64,000 bases of DNA, taken from assembly GCF_001238275.1 (NCBI RefSeq), contig NZ_LGTB01000036.1, positions 46,595 through 110,594 on the forward strand. Reading direction: 5' to 3'. This document shows positions 7,311 to 16,361 of the stretch, one piece after another (position 1 is the first letter of the stretch; the number at the start of each line of letters is the position of its first letter). The notes under the pieces are model-generated. The model saw only the letters and a program-made list of their open reading frames with translations, had not been told where the DNA came from and did no database searches. Position numbers and translations under genes: made by a program. Source of the stretch: Bradyrhizobium viridifuturi (lineage in GTDB: Bacteria; Pseudomonadota; Alphaproteobacteria; Rhizobiales; Xanthobacteraceae).

Positions 7311-9824
7311 TCAGGACCACGGCAGCGCGAAGCGTCTACGCGCCGCGGACCCGCTTTGACTGGGCCTCCGTTCGAACCACTCAAAACATTCGCTCATCGT
7401 CCACGGAACAAACCCGTCCTCGACAAGCTTGCGGACAGCCTGGTGCATCCCCTGTGTCTTGCCAATATTCTCGGGATGAAGATTGACGACGATCACGCCG
7501 GGAACGCCATCGTTGCGAATTCGCTCGGCCAGTCCAAGGATACAGTCGGCCGACTGCTGGTCATCCCAACCATGCACGAATACGATCCCGTCACCGATCG
7601 CAGTCAGGACACTCCAATGTTCCGTCAGCCTGTCGTCCAGCAAGAGCTTGGCCGGCAACAGCGAACCATTGAGGATGCAGCCGTCGAGCCCCGGCAGATT
7701 GGAACTGCCCTTCACGCCGTGAGCATTCCAGGCCGTCGCGTGCCTCCAATAGCCGTCATTCAGAAAGCCGTGATTGCGTACGGTGCGCGCACCTTCTCCG
7801 GTCAATTGCTCGAACCATTTTGCCTGATCGGCAAACAGTTCGGCGTATCGATCGGGATGCTCGAGCGCATCGGGATGAAGGCCCAGTTCGACCTTCCTGC
7901 CCGATTTAAGCTGCTTGAGCGTGCTCGCGGTGTGCTTTGTGAGGGGATGAAGAAAGTAGGTGACCGGTGTCGATCCGAGCGCCTCGCGCTGCTGCGCATA
8001 GCAACTCAGCGCCGCCTGGTCGTCATCACCCGTCACGACGATAGCGCCCACCGCCCCATTCGGCAGCATCGGCAACCGGCTTACCCCGCAATACCGCGCC
8101 AATGCATCGGCCAGAGCCTCGCACCACCAGTCGGCGGGCCGCTCACGCAGACTTTCTCCGGCAAGCTGGCCCTCGAAAAGATAGTTCGGCCGCTCACCGG
8201 CAAAGCCCCACATTGCCTCCGCGGGACGCTTCGCGGCCGCCGCGGGATCCCCCTGGCGATAGCGAACAATGTCGGAAACGAAATCGGTCCCGATGAACAT
8301 GATCGGGCCGCCCGCAGCATTGCTCAAGCAGAGCCAGGCTGCGCGCCCCTCATCGTCGGATACGATCGGCACTCCGTCCGGGGCGACAAAGCGCATGTAG
8401 GAATGCAGCGTCCGCAGCCGCTTCCATGGCCTCGTCCCTGCCGTCTCGGCCCGCAGCGCTTGGGCGGAGCCGATGGTTCTTGCCTCTGCCGCAACGGCAA
8501 ATGCTTCGGCAAACTCGACCGCCGGCAGCACTGCCGCGACCGCGCGGCCGCTCGCGAGGACCGCGCGCGCCATGTCCACATCCGTCCCCTGAGGACGGTA
8601 CAGCACGACGGGAGTGCCATCGGACGATGCCGAGGCCTGCGCAAGCCCAAACACCCGGAGCAGGTGCGCGACGAATTCGCTGCCGGTTTGTGCAGTTAGA
8701 GACGACGGCGCCGTGCGATGCCCGATGCACTCGAAACTATCCCGTATCGCGGGAAGCTCCCGGATGTACTTTTCCGGGCGCCGGAACATGCTGCCCTGGA
8801 TGATCGGTCTGGCCTTGGATCCGAACTTGGTCTTGAAATACGATACCTTGGATATCGGCCAGTCCCGCGGCACTTCAGGAAACCATGGGCCCAGGCGGTA
8901 AGTCTGGAAGCCGGCGCGCTTCGCCCACAGCATCGCACTCCAATGGAGAAAGTCGTTCGGCCTGAAGTTCAGTTCGTCGGGTCGCGAAACTCCGGCCATG
9001 AAATGCACGGCGCCCTTGTCACTCAACAGGAACAGGCCTGCAAGGCGGATCTCCTGGGCTCGCGCAAACAGCAGATGCGCGCGGCCCTGCGAAAAGAAAC
9101 TCTCCAGCACGGCTTGGTAGTAGTCGGCGGGTGGCAGCACCTCGCCCGTCCGTGCTGCCGATTCCCTGGCTATTTCCAGGTAGCTGTCCAGCGCCGATCG
9201 ATCCGTCGCAAGCTCGAATTCGAGGCCCGCCTTGATCGCCTTTCGAACCGCCCGGCGACACCCGTCATCCAAATTCGCGAACAGTTCGTCCTCCGACCGA
9301 TCAAGGTCGATCAACTGATCGGCATTGACGGTCGAAAGGCCCGGAAAGGGTGTCATTCCATGCGGACCGAAGGCGATCCCGAGGTGGAATCCAAAGTCTC
9401 TCACCCAGAAGGGAATTTCCTCGCGCGAGGCCGAGCGATTTGCCGGCGCGAGATTGTGGCTGTTCAGCTGGATCCGATCGACGTCGTACAATTCACCAAG
9501 CGCAAATATCTGCTTCATGGCCGCCGAACGGACAGCCCGCATCGTGCTTCGATCGATCCCTTCAGGAATAGCGAGGCCCGTATGGCGATGAATGCCCGAA
9601 TGCAGCAACCGCTCACCGAATACGCCGCTCTCGTTCAAGTACAGCGGCTGGATTCCGACAACGTCACCGTTTTCAACGAGCCCGAACGACAGGTTGGTAG
9701 CCGCGAAGAAGCGCTCTTCGATCCCAACCCATGCCGCATCGTGGGTCAGCCACGCCTCAGGCGAGGACGCCGCCAACGGGTTCCAGCGATCGGGCCCAAG
9801 CTCGTGGAATCCGACGATCTTCAT
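7311..9824 (-). CDS. FemAB/GNAT-like acyltransferase fused to a polysaccharide-deacetylase-like domain
   Basis: 837 residues with three apparent parts. Residues 1 to about 350 look like a FemAB/BioF2-type GNAT acyltransferase: opening MKIVGFHELGPDRWN, a substrate-tunnel segment around IQPLYLNESG, and a late SYFKTKFGSKARP motif. Residues from about 390 to 580 resemble a class I glutamine-amidotransferase/ThuA-like Rossmann domain (VVLYRPQGTDVDMARA, then FIGTDFVSDIVRYRQGD) with no recognised catalytic triad. From 585 to the end is a NodB-like deacetylase fold with TGDDDQ at 598-603, an ELGLHPD motif and a terminal NLHPEN near 780. It overlaps the preceding methyltransferase by four bases (ATGA). 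It probably removes or swaps acyl groups on the glycan or its precursor; the order of events is unknown. Confidence 0.75.
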   Translation of the reverse strand: MKIVGFHELGPDRWNPLAASSPEAWLTHDAAWVGIEERFFAATNLSFGLVENGDVVGIQPLYLNESGVFGERLLHSGIHRHTGLAIPEGIDRSTMRAVRSAAMKQIFALGELYDVDRIQLNSHNLAPANRSASREEIPFWVRDFGFHLGIAFGPHGMTPFPGLSTVNADQLIDLDRSEDELFANLDDGCRRAVRKAIKAGLEFELATDRSALDSYLEIARESAARTGEVLPPADYYQAVLESFFSQGRAHLLFARAQEIRLAGLFLLSDKGAVHFMAGVSRPDELNFRPNDFLHWSAMLWAKRAGFQTYRLGPWFPEVPRDWPISKVSYFKTKFGSKARPIIQGSMFRRPEKYIRELPAIRDSFECIGHRTAPSSLTAQTGSEFVAHLLRVFGLAQASASSDGTPVVLYRPQGTDVDMARAVLASGRAVAAVLPAVEFAEAFAVAAEARTIGSAQALRAETAGTRPWKRLRTLHSYMRFVAPDGVPIVSDDEGRAAWLCLSNAAGGPIMFIGTDFVSDIVRYRQGDPAAAAKRPAEAMWGFAGERPNYLFEGQLAGESLRERPADWWCEALADALARYCGVSRLPMLPNGAVGAIVVTGDDDQAALSCYAQQREALGSTPVTYFLHPLTKHTASTLKQLKSGRKVELGLHPDALEHPDRYAELFADQAKWFEQLTGEGARTVRNHGFLNDGYWRHATAWNAHGVKGSSNLPGLDGCILNGSLLPAKLLLDDRLTEHWSVLTAIGDGIVFVHGWDDQQSADCILGLAERIRNDGVPGVIVVNLHPENIGKTQGMHQAVRKLVEDGFVPWTMSECFEWFERRPSQSGSAARRRFALPWS

Positions 9825-10648
9825 TTCGCAATGAATATGGCGTTGAAGCGCGTGCCGACATACGGATTGTTGGCGTGAATGTCGGTAATTTGAGTTTCGA
9901 CCCGAAGGCGCCTGCCGAGCTGAATGAAGTCGTCCCTGGAGAACCAGTGCGACACGATCTCCGGCTTGATCTCGCGCACGGCGTTCTTGGCGCTCAATCC
10001 CAGATAGCGCGAGAATTTCGACAGAGGACCCGCTTTCCCGGCCTTGACCATGGTTTCGATGGGCGGACGGTTTGTCTGGGCCCCGAACCCGGCCGCCAGG
10101 CGCGTTGCGATCTGCTGGGTTCGCTCAATTTCATTTCGATCCGGGACAGAGCCAATCAGCACGCGGCCGCCGCTTCGCACGGTGCGCAGCATGTCCCGAA
10201 TGATCTTCTCACCTGTCTCGAACTTCGGAAAATTGGAGAACACATCGTAGCAAAAAGCGGCATCGAACTCGCCGTTGCCGAATTCCAGCTTCTGCCCGTC
10301 TCCCTTGCGGAACTCGGCGTTACCGAGCTTCAGCCGCTGCGCGACCCGCAAAGGAGCCTCCGCAAGATCGACCCCGGTGTATTTCCGCACGTTCGGCGCA
10401 ACGAGAGACGCCAACAGGCCCGCTGCGCATCCGACTTCCAGCACCGCAGAGTTCTGATCAAGTCGCATCAGATCGAGGAGGTGCGACTTGAGATCGTCGA
10501 GCAGGCTCGGGTCGGTCCAGAGAAACGGATTTCTGCCGGCGACGTAACAGAGGTCGTCCAGCGTTGGCTCCTCCGATATCTGCCGCGCACGAAGCTCGAA
10601 GAACGCCTCAAGCCTCTCCTGCCAATCACCGTCCGTCATCGTTGCCAT
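9821..10648 (-). CDS. Class I SAM-dependent methyltransferase
   Basis: 275 residues with the SAM-binding motif I AVLEVGCAAGLLASL near 67-81, an acidic residue after the second strand (YTGVDLAEAP), and the post-motif FDAAFCYDVFSNF. The gene is locked between its neighbours: its start shares one base with the Wzt stop, and its stop overlaps the fusion gene by four. It is therefore almost certainly translated with the exporter. The target is probably a sugar hydroxyl or a terminal residue of the glycan. In several Wzm/Wzt systems a terminal methyl or phosphate stops chain growth and is recognised by the Wzt C-terminal domain, so a chain-capping role is possible here (inference). Confidence 0.82.
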   Translation of the reverse strand: MATMTDGDWQERLEAFFELRARQISEEPTLDDLCYVAGRNPFLWTDPSLLDDLKSHLLDLMRLDQNSAVLEVGCAAGLLASLVAPNVRKYTGVDLAEAPLRVAQRLKLGNAEFRKGDGQKLEFGNGEFDAAFCYDVFSNFPKFETGEKIIRDMLRTVRSGGRVLIGSVPDRNEIERTQQIATRLAAGFGAQTNRPPIETMVKAGKAGPLSKFSRYLGLSAKNAVREIKPEIVSHWFSRDDFIQLGRRLRVETQITDIHANNPYVGTRFNAIFIAK

Positions 10649-11967
10649 CAGCTTCGCTCGATTGTGCAGGTGAATTTCGGATCATAGAGATAGTTGTAAT
10701 GCCATAGAGAGTTGCGCGACACCGAGAACTGCGCCGCCTTCTCCACGTAGTGCAGAATGGATTCCGCCCCCTTGGGCAGCATGTGCCGGCACATCGCGGC
10801 GGAAACGTAGTATAGCCCTTCGCCAAGAGCGAGTTCGGGCACCTCGTAGATGACGCTTCCGCGCTCCGGCAGACCATCGTCCCCATCAAGAAACAGGCCA
10901 CCGTCGGACCCGTCAATTCCGGTGACCGCCTGAAGGCGCGCAGTGTCGATCCGCAGACTTGCGAAGATCTGCTTGTGCTCCGAGGAGCCCGACCACGACA
11001 CCCGAATGCGAAGTGGCTGCCCATTCTTGACGACGCCGGCCGGCTTGCCTTCGGCGTCGATCACCTCGACGGAAGTGATCCGCAAGGTGCTGCCGCCGAG
11101 CTCGTATTTTCCGGTTTCAGCCGTGCTTTCGATTGACTGGCTCAGTTTCTTGGTTTCCCTGAGATTGCGCGCTTCCTCGATATCCCAGACACTCTGCTCA
11201 TATGCCTTGCTGACGCGCTGGGCGTTTCCGTGCATCAGCACCCGACCCTTGTCGATCCAGATCGCCTCGTCACACAGTTCGCTGATCAACCCGCTCGAGT
11301 GCGAGACGAACAGCACGGTGGCGCCGCTTTCGCAGATCTGACGAACCCGCTTCATGCACTTGTTGACAAAGGCGGTATCACCCGCCGCGAGCGCCTCGTC
11401 GACGATGAATACCTCGGGATCGACGCTGATCGCCGTCGCAAAGGTGAGCCGGGCCTGCATGCCGCTCGAGTAGGTCCGGAACGGCTGATCGATCACATCT
11501 TCGAGTTCGCTGAAATCGATGATCCAGGGAACCTTCGCCTCGATTTCCGCTCGTGTCATACCCAGGCACATGCCGCCGAGCACGATGTTGTCGCGCCCCG
11601 ACACGTCCGGATGAAAGCCGGTCCCCAATTCCAGGATCGCGGACAACCGTCCCGCCACTTCGACCCGTCCGGTCGAGGCATCCAGCAGACCGGCAATGAT
11701 CTTCAGGAGAGTGCTCTTTCCCGCGCCGTTCGGCCCGATGATGCCGACCACGCGTCCGCGCAACACCTCGAAGGAGACGTTCTGGATCGCCCAATGCTCA
11801 TGGTGCCGAGGCTTCCCGGTAATGATCTCCTTCAGGAAATCCAACGGCTGCTGATAGAGCCGATAGGCTTTGCCCAGATCGGTGACCCGAATGGCGCACT
11901 GCGGCTCCAATGACCCGGCAAGCGGAATCAGCACGCCGGCTTCCGGATTGTCAGAGAGCATTGCCAT
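10648..11967 (-). CDS. wzt: ABC transporter ATPase for polysaccharide export (Wzt/KpsT type)
   Basis: 439 residues. The nucleotide-binding domain has Walker A GPNGAGKST (78-86), the linker motif YSSGMQARL (166-174), Walker B VFIVDEAL (187-194) and an H-loop SHSSG. After about residue 260 it carries a long C-terminal extension rich in beta-strands, as in Wzt proteins of O-antigen systems, where that domain binds the end of the polymer. The 439-residue length fits Wzt with its binding domain rather than the shorter KpsT. It overlaps the permease gene by 17 bases. The complex would drive export of a lipid-linked glycan across the inner membrane. Confidence 0.92.
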   Translation of the reverse strand: MAMLSDNPEAGVLIPLAGSLEPQCAIRVTDLGKAYRLYQQPLDFLKEIITGKPRHHEHWAIQNVSFEVLRGRVVGIIGPNGAGKSTLLKIIAGLLDASTGRVEVAGRLSAILELGTGFHPDVSGRDNIVLGGMCLGMTRAEIEAKVPWIIDFSELEDVIDQPFRTYSSGMQARLTFATAISVDPEVFIVDEALAAGDTAFVNKCMKRVRQICESGATVLFVSHSSGLISELCDEAIWIDKGRVLMHGNAQRVSKAYEQSVWDIEEARNLRETKKLSQSIESTAETGKYELGGSTLRITSVEVIDAEGKPAGVVKNGQPLRIRVSWSGSSEHKQIFASLRIDTARLQAVTGIDGSDGGLFLDGDDGLPERGSVIYEVPELALGEGLYYVSAAMCRHMLPKGAESILHYVEKAAQFSVSRNSLWHYNYLYDPKFTCTIERS

Positions 11968-12814
11968 AGTAGGGTTTCAGCTTTTCAAAGATGCGGTATC
12001 CGAGCCCCAGGCTGAGCAGCGCGAACACGATGGTCACCACCCAGGCGCAGGGATGTCTGAACGAACCGAAGAAGAGAACGTCCTGGTAGACCCAGACGAC
12101 GTAACTGAAGGGGTTCGAATAGATCAATGGACGGAGTGCCCGCGGCATCCAATCGGGGAGGTACACCGTCGGCATCAGATACATCGCAATCGAGGTGAAG
12201 ACCGTGACGATCTCGCGCATATCCCGGAAGAACGGCGTGATCGCGGACAGCGCGAAGCTCAATCCGATCGCCAGAATTGCATGGATGGCGAACACGACCG
12301 GCAGCAACAGCACCATCCAGCTGAGGCCGCCCACATAGGCCTTGTAGAGAATGACGAGCCCGAGAGCCGGCAGATGCGGGATCGTCGCAGCAATGGTCGC
12401 CGCGATCGGGAGCAGCTCGATCGGAAACACGACCTGCTTGACGAGATTTGCGCTCCCGATCAACGCCCCCGGCCCGCGCACCAGCGCCGCCTGGAGTATC
12501 AGCCACGGAACCAGGCTTGCGAGGATGTAGGCAGAGTAGTCGCCGGGAAAATCCGCGGTGATCGACAGCTTGCTGCCCAGCACGAAGCCAAAGATGAGCA
12601 GGTATGTTCCCACGACGACGAGCGGGTGTATGAAGACCCACAAGGCGCCAAATCCGTGCCGGGCATGCGCTGCGCTCAGGTCACGATCGACCATCTCACG
12701 CAACAGCTCGCGATAGCGTCGGATCTGATTGATCGTGATCCATAGGGCCTGAGAGTTGCGGTATGGCGACAGGCCAACCCGCACCCATCTTGCCGCCGGA
12801 AAAAGACCATTCAT
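11951..12814 (-). CDS. wzm: ABC-2 type polysaccharide export permease (Wzm/KpsM type)
   Basis: 287 residues with about six hydrophobic membrane segments and the family opening IRRYRELLREMVDRDLSA just before the first segment. Other family marks are a PxLLLPVVFAIHAILAIG-like mid-region and the late WVYQDVLFFGSF stretch. A Shine-Dalgarno (GGGAG) sits 9-10 bases before the ATG at 12814. It pairs with the overlapping ATPase gene to form the exporter. It follows the amidotransferase gene (12842-14713) by 27 bases, inside the same leftward operon. Confidence 0.92.
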   Translation of the reverse strand: MNGLFPAARWVRVGLSPYRNSQALWITINQIRRYRELLREMVDRDLSAAHARHGFGALWVFIHPLVVVGTYLLIFGFVLGSKLSITADFPGDYSAYILASLVPWLILQAALVRGPGALIGSANLVKQVVFPIELLPIAATIAATIPHLPALGLVILYKAYVGGLSWMVLLLPVVFAIHAILAIGLSFALSAITPFFRDMREIVTVFTSIAMYLMPTVYLPDWMPRALRPLIYSNPFSYVVWVYQDVLFFGSFRHPCAWVVTIVFALLSLGLGYRIFEKLKPYYGNAL

Positions 12815-12841
12815 CTTCAGCGCGCTCCCATTCGTGCGTGC

Positions 12842-14713
12842 CTAAAAGCTGCTTTCCATGATCTGCTCGAGATTGAGCAAGGACCAGATCAGCAGCCGCC
12901 GGTTTTGCCGGCCTTCCAGATGTTCATCGACCAGTGAACGAACGGTCTTCCGATCCACCAGGTCGTAGATCCGAGCCGTATTGCTGAAGAGCCTGCGTTT
13001 GACGTACTCGATGCTCTCGCCCTTGAACCAGCTGGCATCCGGCGCAGAAAAGCCCTGCTTCTCGCGCTCCGCCACTTCGTCGGGAATGTGCCGGCTCATC
13101 ATCTTCCGCAGAATCAGCTTGCCATCCTTGGTGCGCTCGTAATAGCGCTGCGCCTTTCCACCGGGCTCGTTTTCGTTGAGGCTGATGACCTCGGTCAGAT
13201 TGCCAAGCTTCATTTTCGCGGGGAGCTTCATCGCGAAATCGACCAGATCATTATCGAGGAACGGCACCCTGCTCTCTAGCCCGTGCGCCATCGCCAGCTT
13301 GTCCTCGACGACAAGGAGACCGTTCAGGAACGTCTTGGCCTCGAAGTAGAGCGAATGGTTGACGTAGTCCTCGGGCCGCCGCAGCTCCGAAGCGTGCTCC
13401 TTGAACACCCCCCTGAAGATATCGATCGGCGAGGTCTGCCTGGCCTCATCCCATACCGGTCCGAGCAGGCTCGGCATCGTTCCACTCGGAACCATGCGTT
13501 GCCAGAAACCGAAATATTTTTCGATGTAGTGATCGAAATCATCGTTCACGACAGCGCGGTAGTAGCGCCAGGGGTACCCGGCGAAGAGTTCGTCTCCCCC
13601 GGTCCCGGTCAGCACCACCTTGCCGAATTTGGACGCGAGCTTCGCGGCGTAGAAGTTGGGGTAGGACTGCCCGACGCGCGGCTCTTCCAGATGCCATGCG
13701 AGCTTGGGCAGCGCGCGCTCCATGTCGCCGGCCTTCAAGACCATTTCGTAGTGTTCGGTCTTGAACAGATAGGACATGTACTCGGCCTTGGTCCGCTCGT
13801 CATATCCGAGCTCGACGCCCGAGGCCGAGTTGAGATCGAAGCCGACCGTGAAAGTCCTCATGAACGGCAGTTGGCTGGATGCGAGCGCGGTAATGGAGCC
13901 GGAATCCATGCCGCCGGAGAGATAACAGCCGACCTCGACGTCGCTCACGAGTTGCCGGTTGACCGCCTGTCTGAACAGGCGATCGAGTTCGTCGAGCGCC
14001 TCGTTCTCATCGACGGCGTACTCGGGTTCCTCGAAATGAAAATCCCAGTACTGCACCGGCTCGGTAGCCTTGCCTCCCTGCGAAATCTGCAGATAGCAGC
14101 CGGCCGGCAACAGCTTCACACCGGCGAACAGCGTCCGCTCGGCGAAGAAGTTCTGAAAGCTGAGATACTCCGAGAGGCCCCTGATGTCGACGCGCGGCTT
14201 GTATTCGGGAAATGCCCGAAAAGCCTTGTGCTCGGACGCGAAGACGAATGTCTGACCGAGCTCCGCATAGTACAGTGGCTTCACGCCAAAGCGATCCCGG
14301 GCCAATGTGAGCTTGCGCTCCTGATTGTCCCAGATCGCAAAGGCGAACATGCCGTTGAACTTGAGCAGCGCACCGATGCCCCACTCCGCGAAGGCGTGCA
14401 GCAGCACCTCGCTGTCACCGGACGAATTGAAGACGTGCCCCCTGGCCGAAAGCTCGATCTTCAATTCCTTGAAATTGTAGATCTCGCCATTGTAGGTCAG
14501 GACAAAGCGCCCGTCGCGCGTCTCCATCGGCTGCCGCGCGGCGTCGGTCAGATCAATGATCGACAGCCGGCGATGACCCAGTCCAACGGGACCGTTGCAG
14601 TAATGGCCTTCGCCGTCGGGGCCGCGATGGGCAATGATATCGGTCATTGCCGTCAACGCGGTGATCGAAGCGGGACGCCCGTCGCGGTGCAGAATTCCGG
14701 CTATGCCGCACAT
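12842..14713 (-). CDS. Asparagine synthase-type glutamine amidotransferase
   Basis: 623 residues. Cys2 directly follows the start (MCGIAGILHRDG), as needed for the class II glutaminase nucleophile. AHRGPDGEG and the YNGEIYNF motif complete the glutaminase domain. The synthetase half has the PP-loop YLSGGMDSGS near residue 263 and LTGTGGDELFAGYPW. Family members in surface-polysaccharide loci, such as WbpS of Pseudomonas, amidate uronic acid residues rather than make free asparagine. That is the likely role here because the gene sits between the sugar epimerase and the exporter permease. It is one of three homologues in this window. Confidence 0.88.
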   Translation of the reverse strand: MCGIAGILHRDGRPASITALTAMTDIIAHRGPDGEGHYCNGPVGLGHRRLSIIDLTDAARQPMETRDGRFVLTYNGEIYNFKELKIELSARGHVFNSSGDSEVLLHAFAEWGIGALLKFNGMFAFAIWDNQERKLTLARDRFGVKPLYYAELGQTFVFASEHKAFRAFPEYKPRVDIRGLSEYLSFQNFFAERTLFAGVKLLPAGCYLQISQGGKATEPVQYWDFHFEEPEYAVDENEALDELDRLFRQAVNRQLVSDVEVGCYLSGGMDSGSITALASSQLPFMRTFTVGFDLNSASGVELGYDERTKAEYMSYLFKTEHYEMVLKAGDMERALPKLAWHLEEPRVGQSYPNFYAAKLASKFGKVVLTGTGGDELFAGYPWRYYRAVVNDDFDHYIEKYFGFWQRMVPSGTMPSLLGPVWDEARQTSPIDIFRGVFKEHASELRRPEDYVNHSLYFEAKTFLNGLLVVEDKLAMAHGLESRVPFLDNDLVDFAMKLPAKMKLGNLTEVISLNENEPGGKAQRYYERTKDGKLILRKMMSRHIPDEVAEREKQGFSAPDASWFKGESIEYVKRRLFSNTARIYDLVDRKTVRSLVDEHLEGRQNRRLLIWSLLNLEQIMESSF

Positions 14714-14766
14714 GTGAACCTGGCCGATTTATTCAATGATCTTGCGCGCGCTCAGATTTGAGCCTT

Positions 14767-15762
14767 TCAGATTTGAGCCTTGGCGCGCCGCTGATCGACC
14801 TGATCGATATGGCTCTTGCGCCACTCGATCAGCCGCCGCAGCCCGTCATTGAGGTCGATCGCGGCGGTGAAGCCGATTTCTTCCTGTGCCCGCTTCGGCG
14901 ATCCGATGCGATTGCGCACAAGCGTGGCCTGGCTCCGCGGCGCATAGTTGATCGGCTGGTTTGAGCCGGTGAGATTCAGGAGCTTCTCGGCGATCTGCTT
15001 CAGCGAGGTCCGCTGCCCGGTGCCGACATTGTAGAAGCGGTCCGTCGCGGTCGCGCCCATGGCGCAGAGATTGGCTCGCGCGCAATCTTCCACCGCGACG
15101 AAATCGAAGGCTTCCGATCCGTCGCCGAGAATCGTCGGTCCCTCTCCCTTGTCGATGGCGTCTAGCATCTTCATGATGACCGCGATATAGGCGCCGCGAT
15201 AGTCCTGACGCGGCCCGTACACGTTCATGTAGCGAAGCCCGACATAGTCGAGGCCGTAGCGGAAGTGATAGGCGCGCGCCATCGCCTCGCCGCAGATCTT
15301 GGTGGCCCCGTAGAAGTTCTTGTTGTTGAACGGATGATCCTCCGTCATCGGCTCCTCGACGGCATCGCCGTACACCGATGCCGAGGACGACCAGACCAGC
15401 CGCTTGACGCCGTTGCGCACGCAGCCGTCCAGGACGTTGAACATGCCGTTGACGTTGACGTCAAAAGCCGTGCGCGGATATTCGTGACACTGCAGCAGCC
15501 ACAGCGCAGCGAACTGGAACACGCCGTCAGCCCCCTTCAGGGCAGCATCGAGGATGTCGACCTGCGTGATATCGCCGCCGGCCTCGAAGATCTTGACACG
15601 AGGGTCGCGTAGGGCGCCGGCAAGGTTTTCATGCGTGCCGCGCACGAAGTTGTCGTAAATCACGATCTCGCCGACATCGGTCTGCGTCAGCTGATCGACC
15701 GCATGAGACCCGATCAGCCCGGCGCCGCCGATCACGACAACTTTCTTTCCGCGAATGTCCAT
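14767..15762 (-). CDS. NAD-dependent sugar-nucleotide epimerase/dehydratase (extended SDR)
   Basis: 331 residues from an ATG at 15762 with a GAGGA nine bases upstream. An in-frame TTG nine bases earlier overlaps the previous stop but has a worse ribosome site. The NAD-binding loop is GGAGLIGSH (about 12-20). The catalytic serine lies in WSSSASVYGD and the Tyr-x3-Lys pair in FYGATKICGEA. Later motifs LRYMNVYGPRQ and DFVAVEDCARA are typical of UDP-glucose/UDP-GlcNAc 4-epimerase relatives. It follows the WbpD-like gene with only five bases between. It probably epimerises a nucleotide sugar for the glycan; the substrate is not fixed by sequence alone. Confidence 0.86.
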   Translation of the reverse strand: MDIRGKKVVVIGGAGLIGSHAVDQLTQTDVGEIVIYDNFVRGTHENLAGALRDPRVKIFEAGGDITQVDILDAALKGADGVFQFAALWLLQCHEYPRTAFDVNVNGMFNVLDGCVRNGVKRLVWSSSASVYGDAVEEPMTEDHPFNNKNFYGATKICGEAMARAYHFRYGLDYVGLRYMNVYGPRQDYRGAYIAVIMKMLDAIDKGEGPTILGDGSEAFDFVAVEDCARANLCAMGATATDRFYNVGTGQRTSLKQIAEKLLNLTGSNQPINYAPRSQATLVRNRIGSPKRAQEEIGFTAAIDLNDGLRRLIEWRKSHIDQVDQRRAKAQI

Positions 15763-15767
15763 TTTCT

Positions 15768-16361
15768 TCAATCCTCGATTTCCACCAGCGCTTCATTGTG
15801 AAGCTCATAACGACGATGAGTACGCGGGCACACCAGGTCGCTGCCCAGCCGCTCGCCTGCCCTGCTCATCCAACCAATTCGTCGCGCCGGATTGCCCGCC
15901 ATCAACGAAAATGCAGCAACATCCTTGGTCACGACCGTACCGGCTCCGATGAAGCAGTACTCGCCCAGCGAATGCCCGCAGACGATGGTCGCATTGGCGC
16001 CGATGCTGGCGCCGCGTCCGATCGGCGTCCTGCGAAACTCGTCCTTCCGCGACACCCCGGCGCGCGGATTGTTGACGTTGGTAAAAACGCAACTCGGACC
16101 GCAGAACACGTCATCGGCGAGTTCGACGCCGTCATAGATCGAGACGTTGTTCTGGATCTTGCAGCCGTTTCCGATCCTGACGTTCGGACCGATCATCACG
16201 TTCTGGCCGATCGAGCAGTTCTCACCGATCACCGTGCGCGGCAGAATGTGGCAGAAGTGCCAGATCTTGGTGCCGCGTCCAACCACTGCCCCGTCGTCGA
16301 CGTAGCTCGATTGATGGATCAGGACACCAGGGAAGCGCGGATCCTCGCGCATCTCGCTCAT
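15768..16361 (-). CDS. WbpD/WlbB-like UDP-amino-sugar N-acetyltransferase
   Basis: 197 residues built of hexapeptide repeats (left-handed beta-helix): IGENCSIGQNVMIGPNVRIG, then a loop with FTNVNNPRAG, then IGANATIVCGHSLGEYCFIGAGTVV and the closing AGNPARRIGW. The NVNNPRA loop and 197-residue length match WbpD/WlbB enzymes, which acetylate the 3-amino group of UDP-GlcNAc3NA. The ATG at 16361 overlaps the dehydrogenase stop by four bases. The adjacent WbpB-like gene strengthens the assignment, since the two act in the same pathway. Confidence 0.83.
   Translation of the reverse strand: MSEMREDPRFPGVLIHQSSYVDDGAVVGRGTKIWHFCHILPRTVIGENCSIGQNVMIGPNVRIGNGCKIQNNVSIYDGVELADDVFCGPSCVFTNVNNPRAGVSRKDEFRRTPIGRGASIGANATIVCGHSLGEYCFIGAGTVVTKDVAAFSLMAGNPARRIGWMSRAGERLGSDLVCPRTHRRYELHNEALVEIED

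Noticed and set aside
6813..8699. Long rightward open frame (628 codons) opposite the phosphoesterase and fusion genes
   Set aside because: It is antisense to two genes with clear enzyme motifs, and its translation shows no domain; GC-rich codon bias keeps the opposite frame open.
13283..14761. Rightward open frame of 492 codons opposite the first amidotransferase
   Set aside because: The opposite strand carries Cys2, the PP-loop and the complete family pattern.
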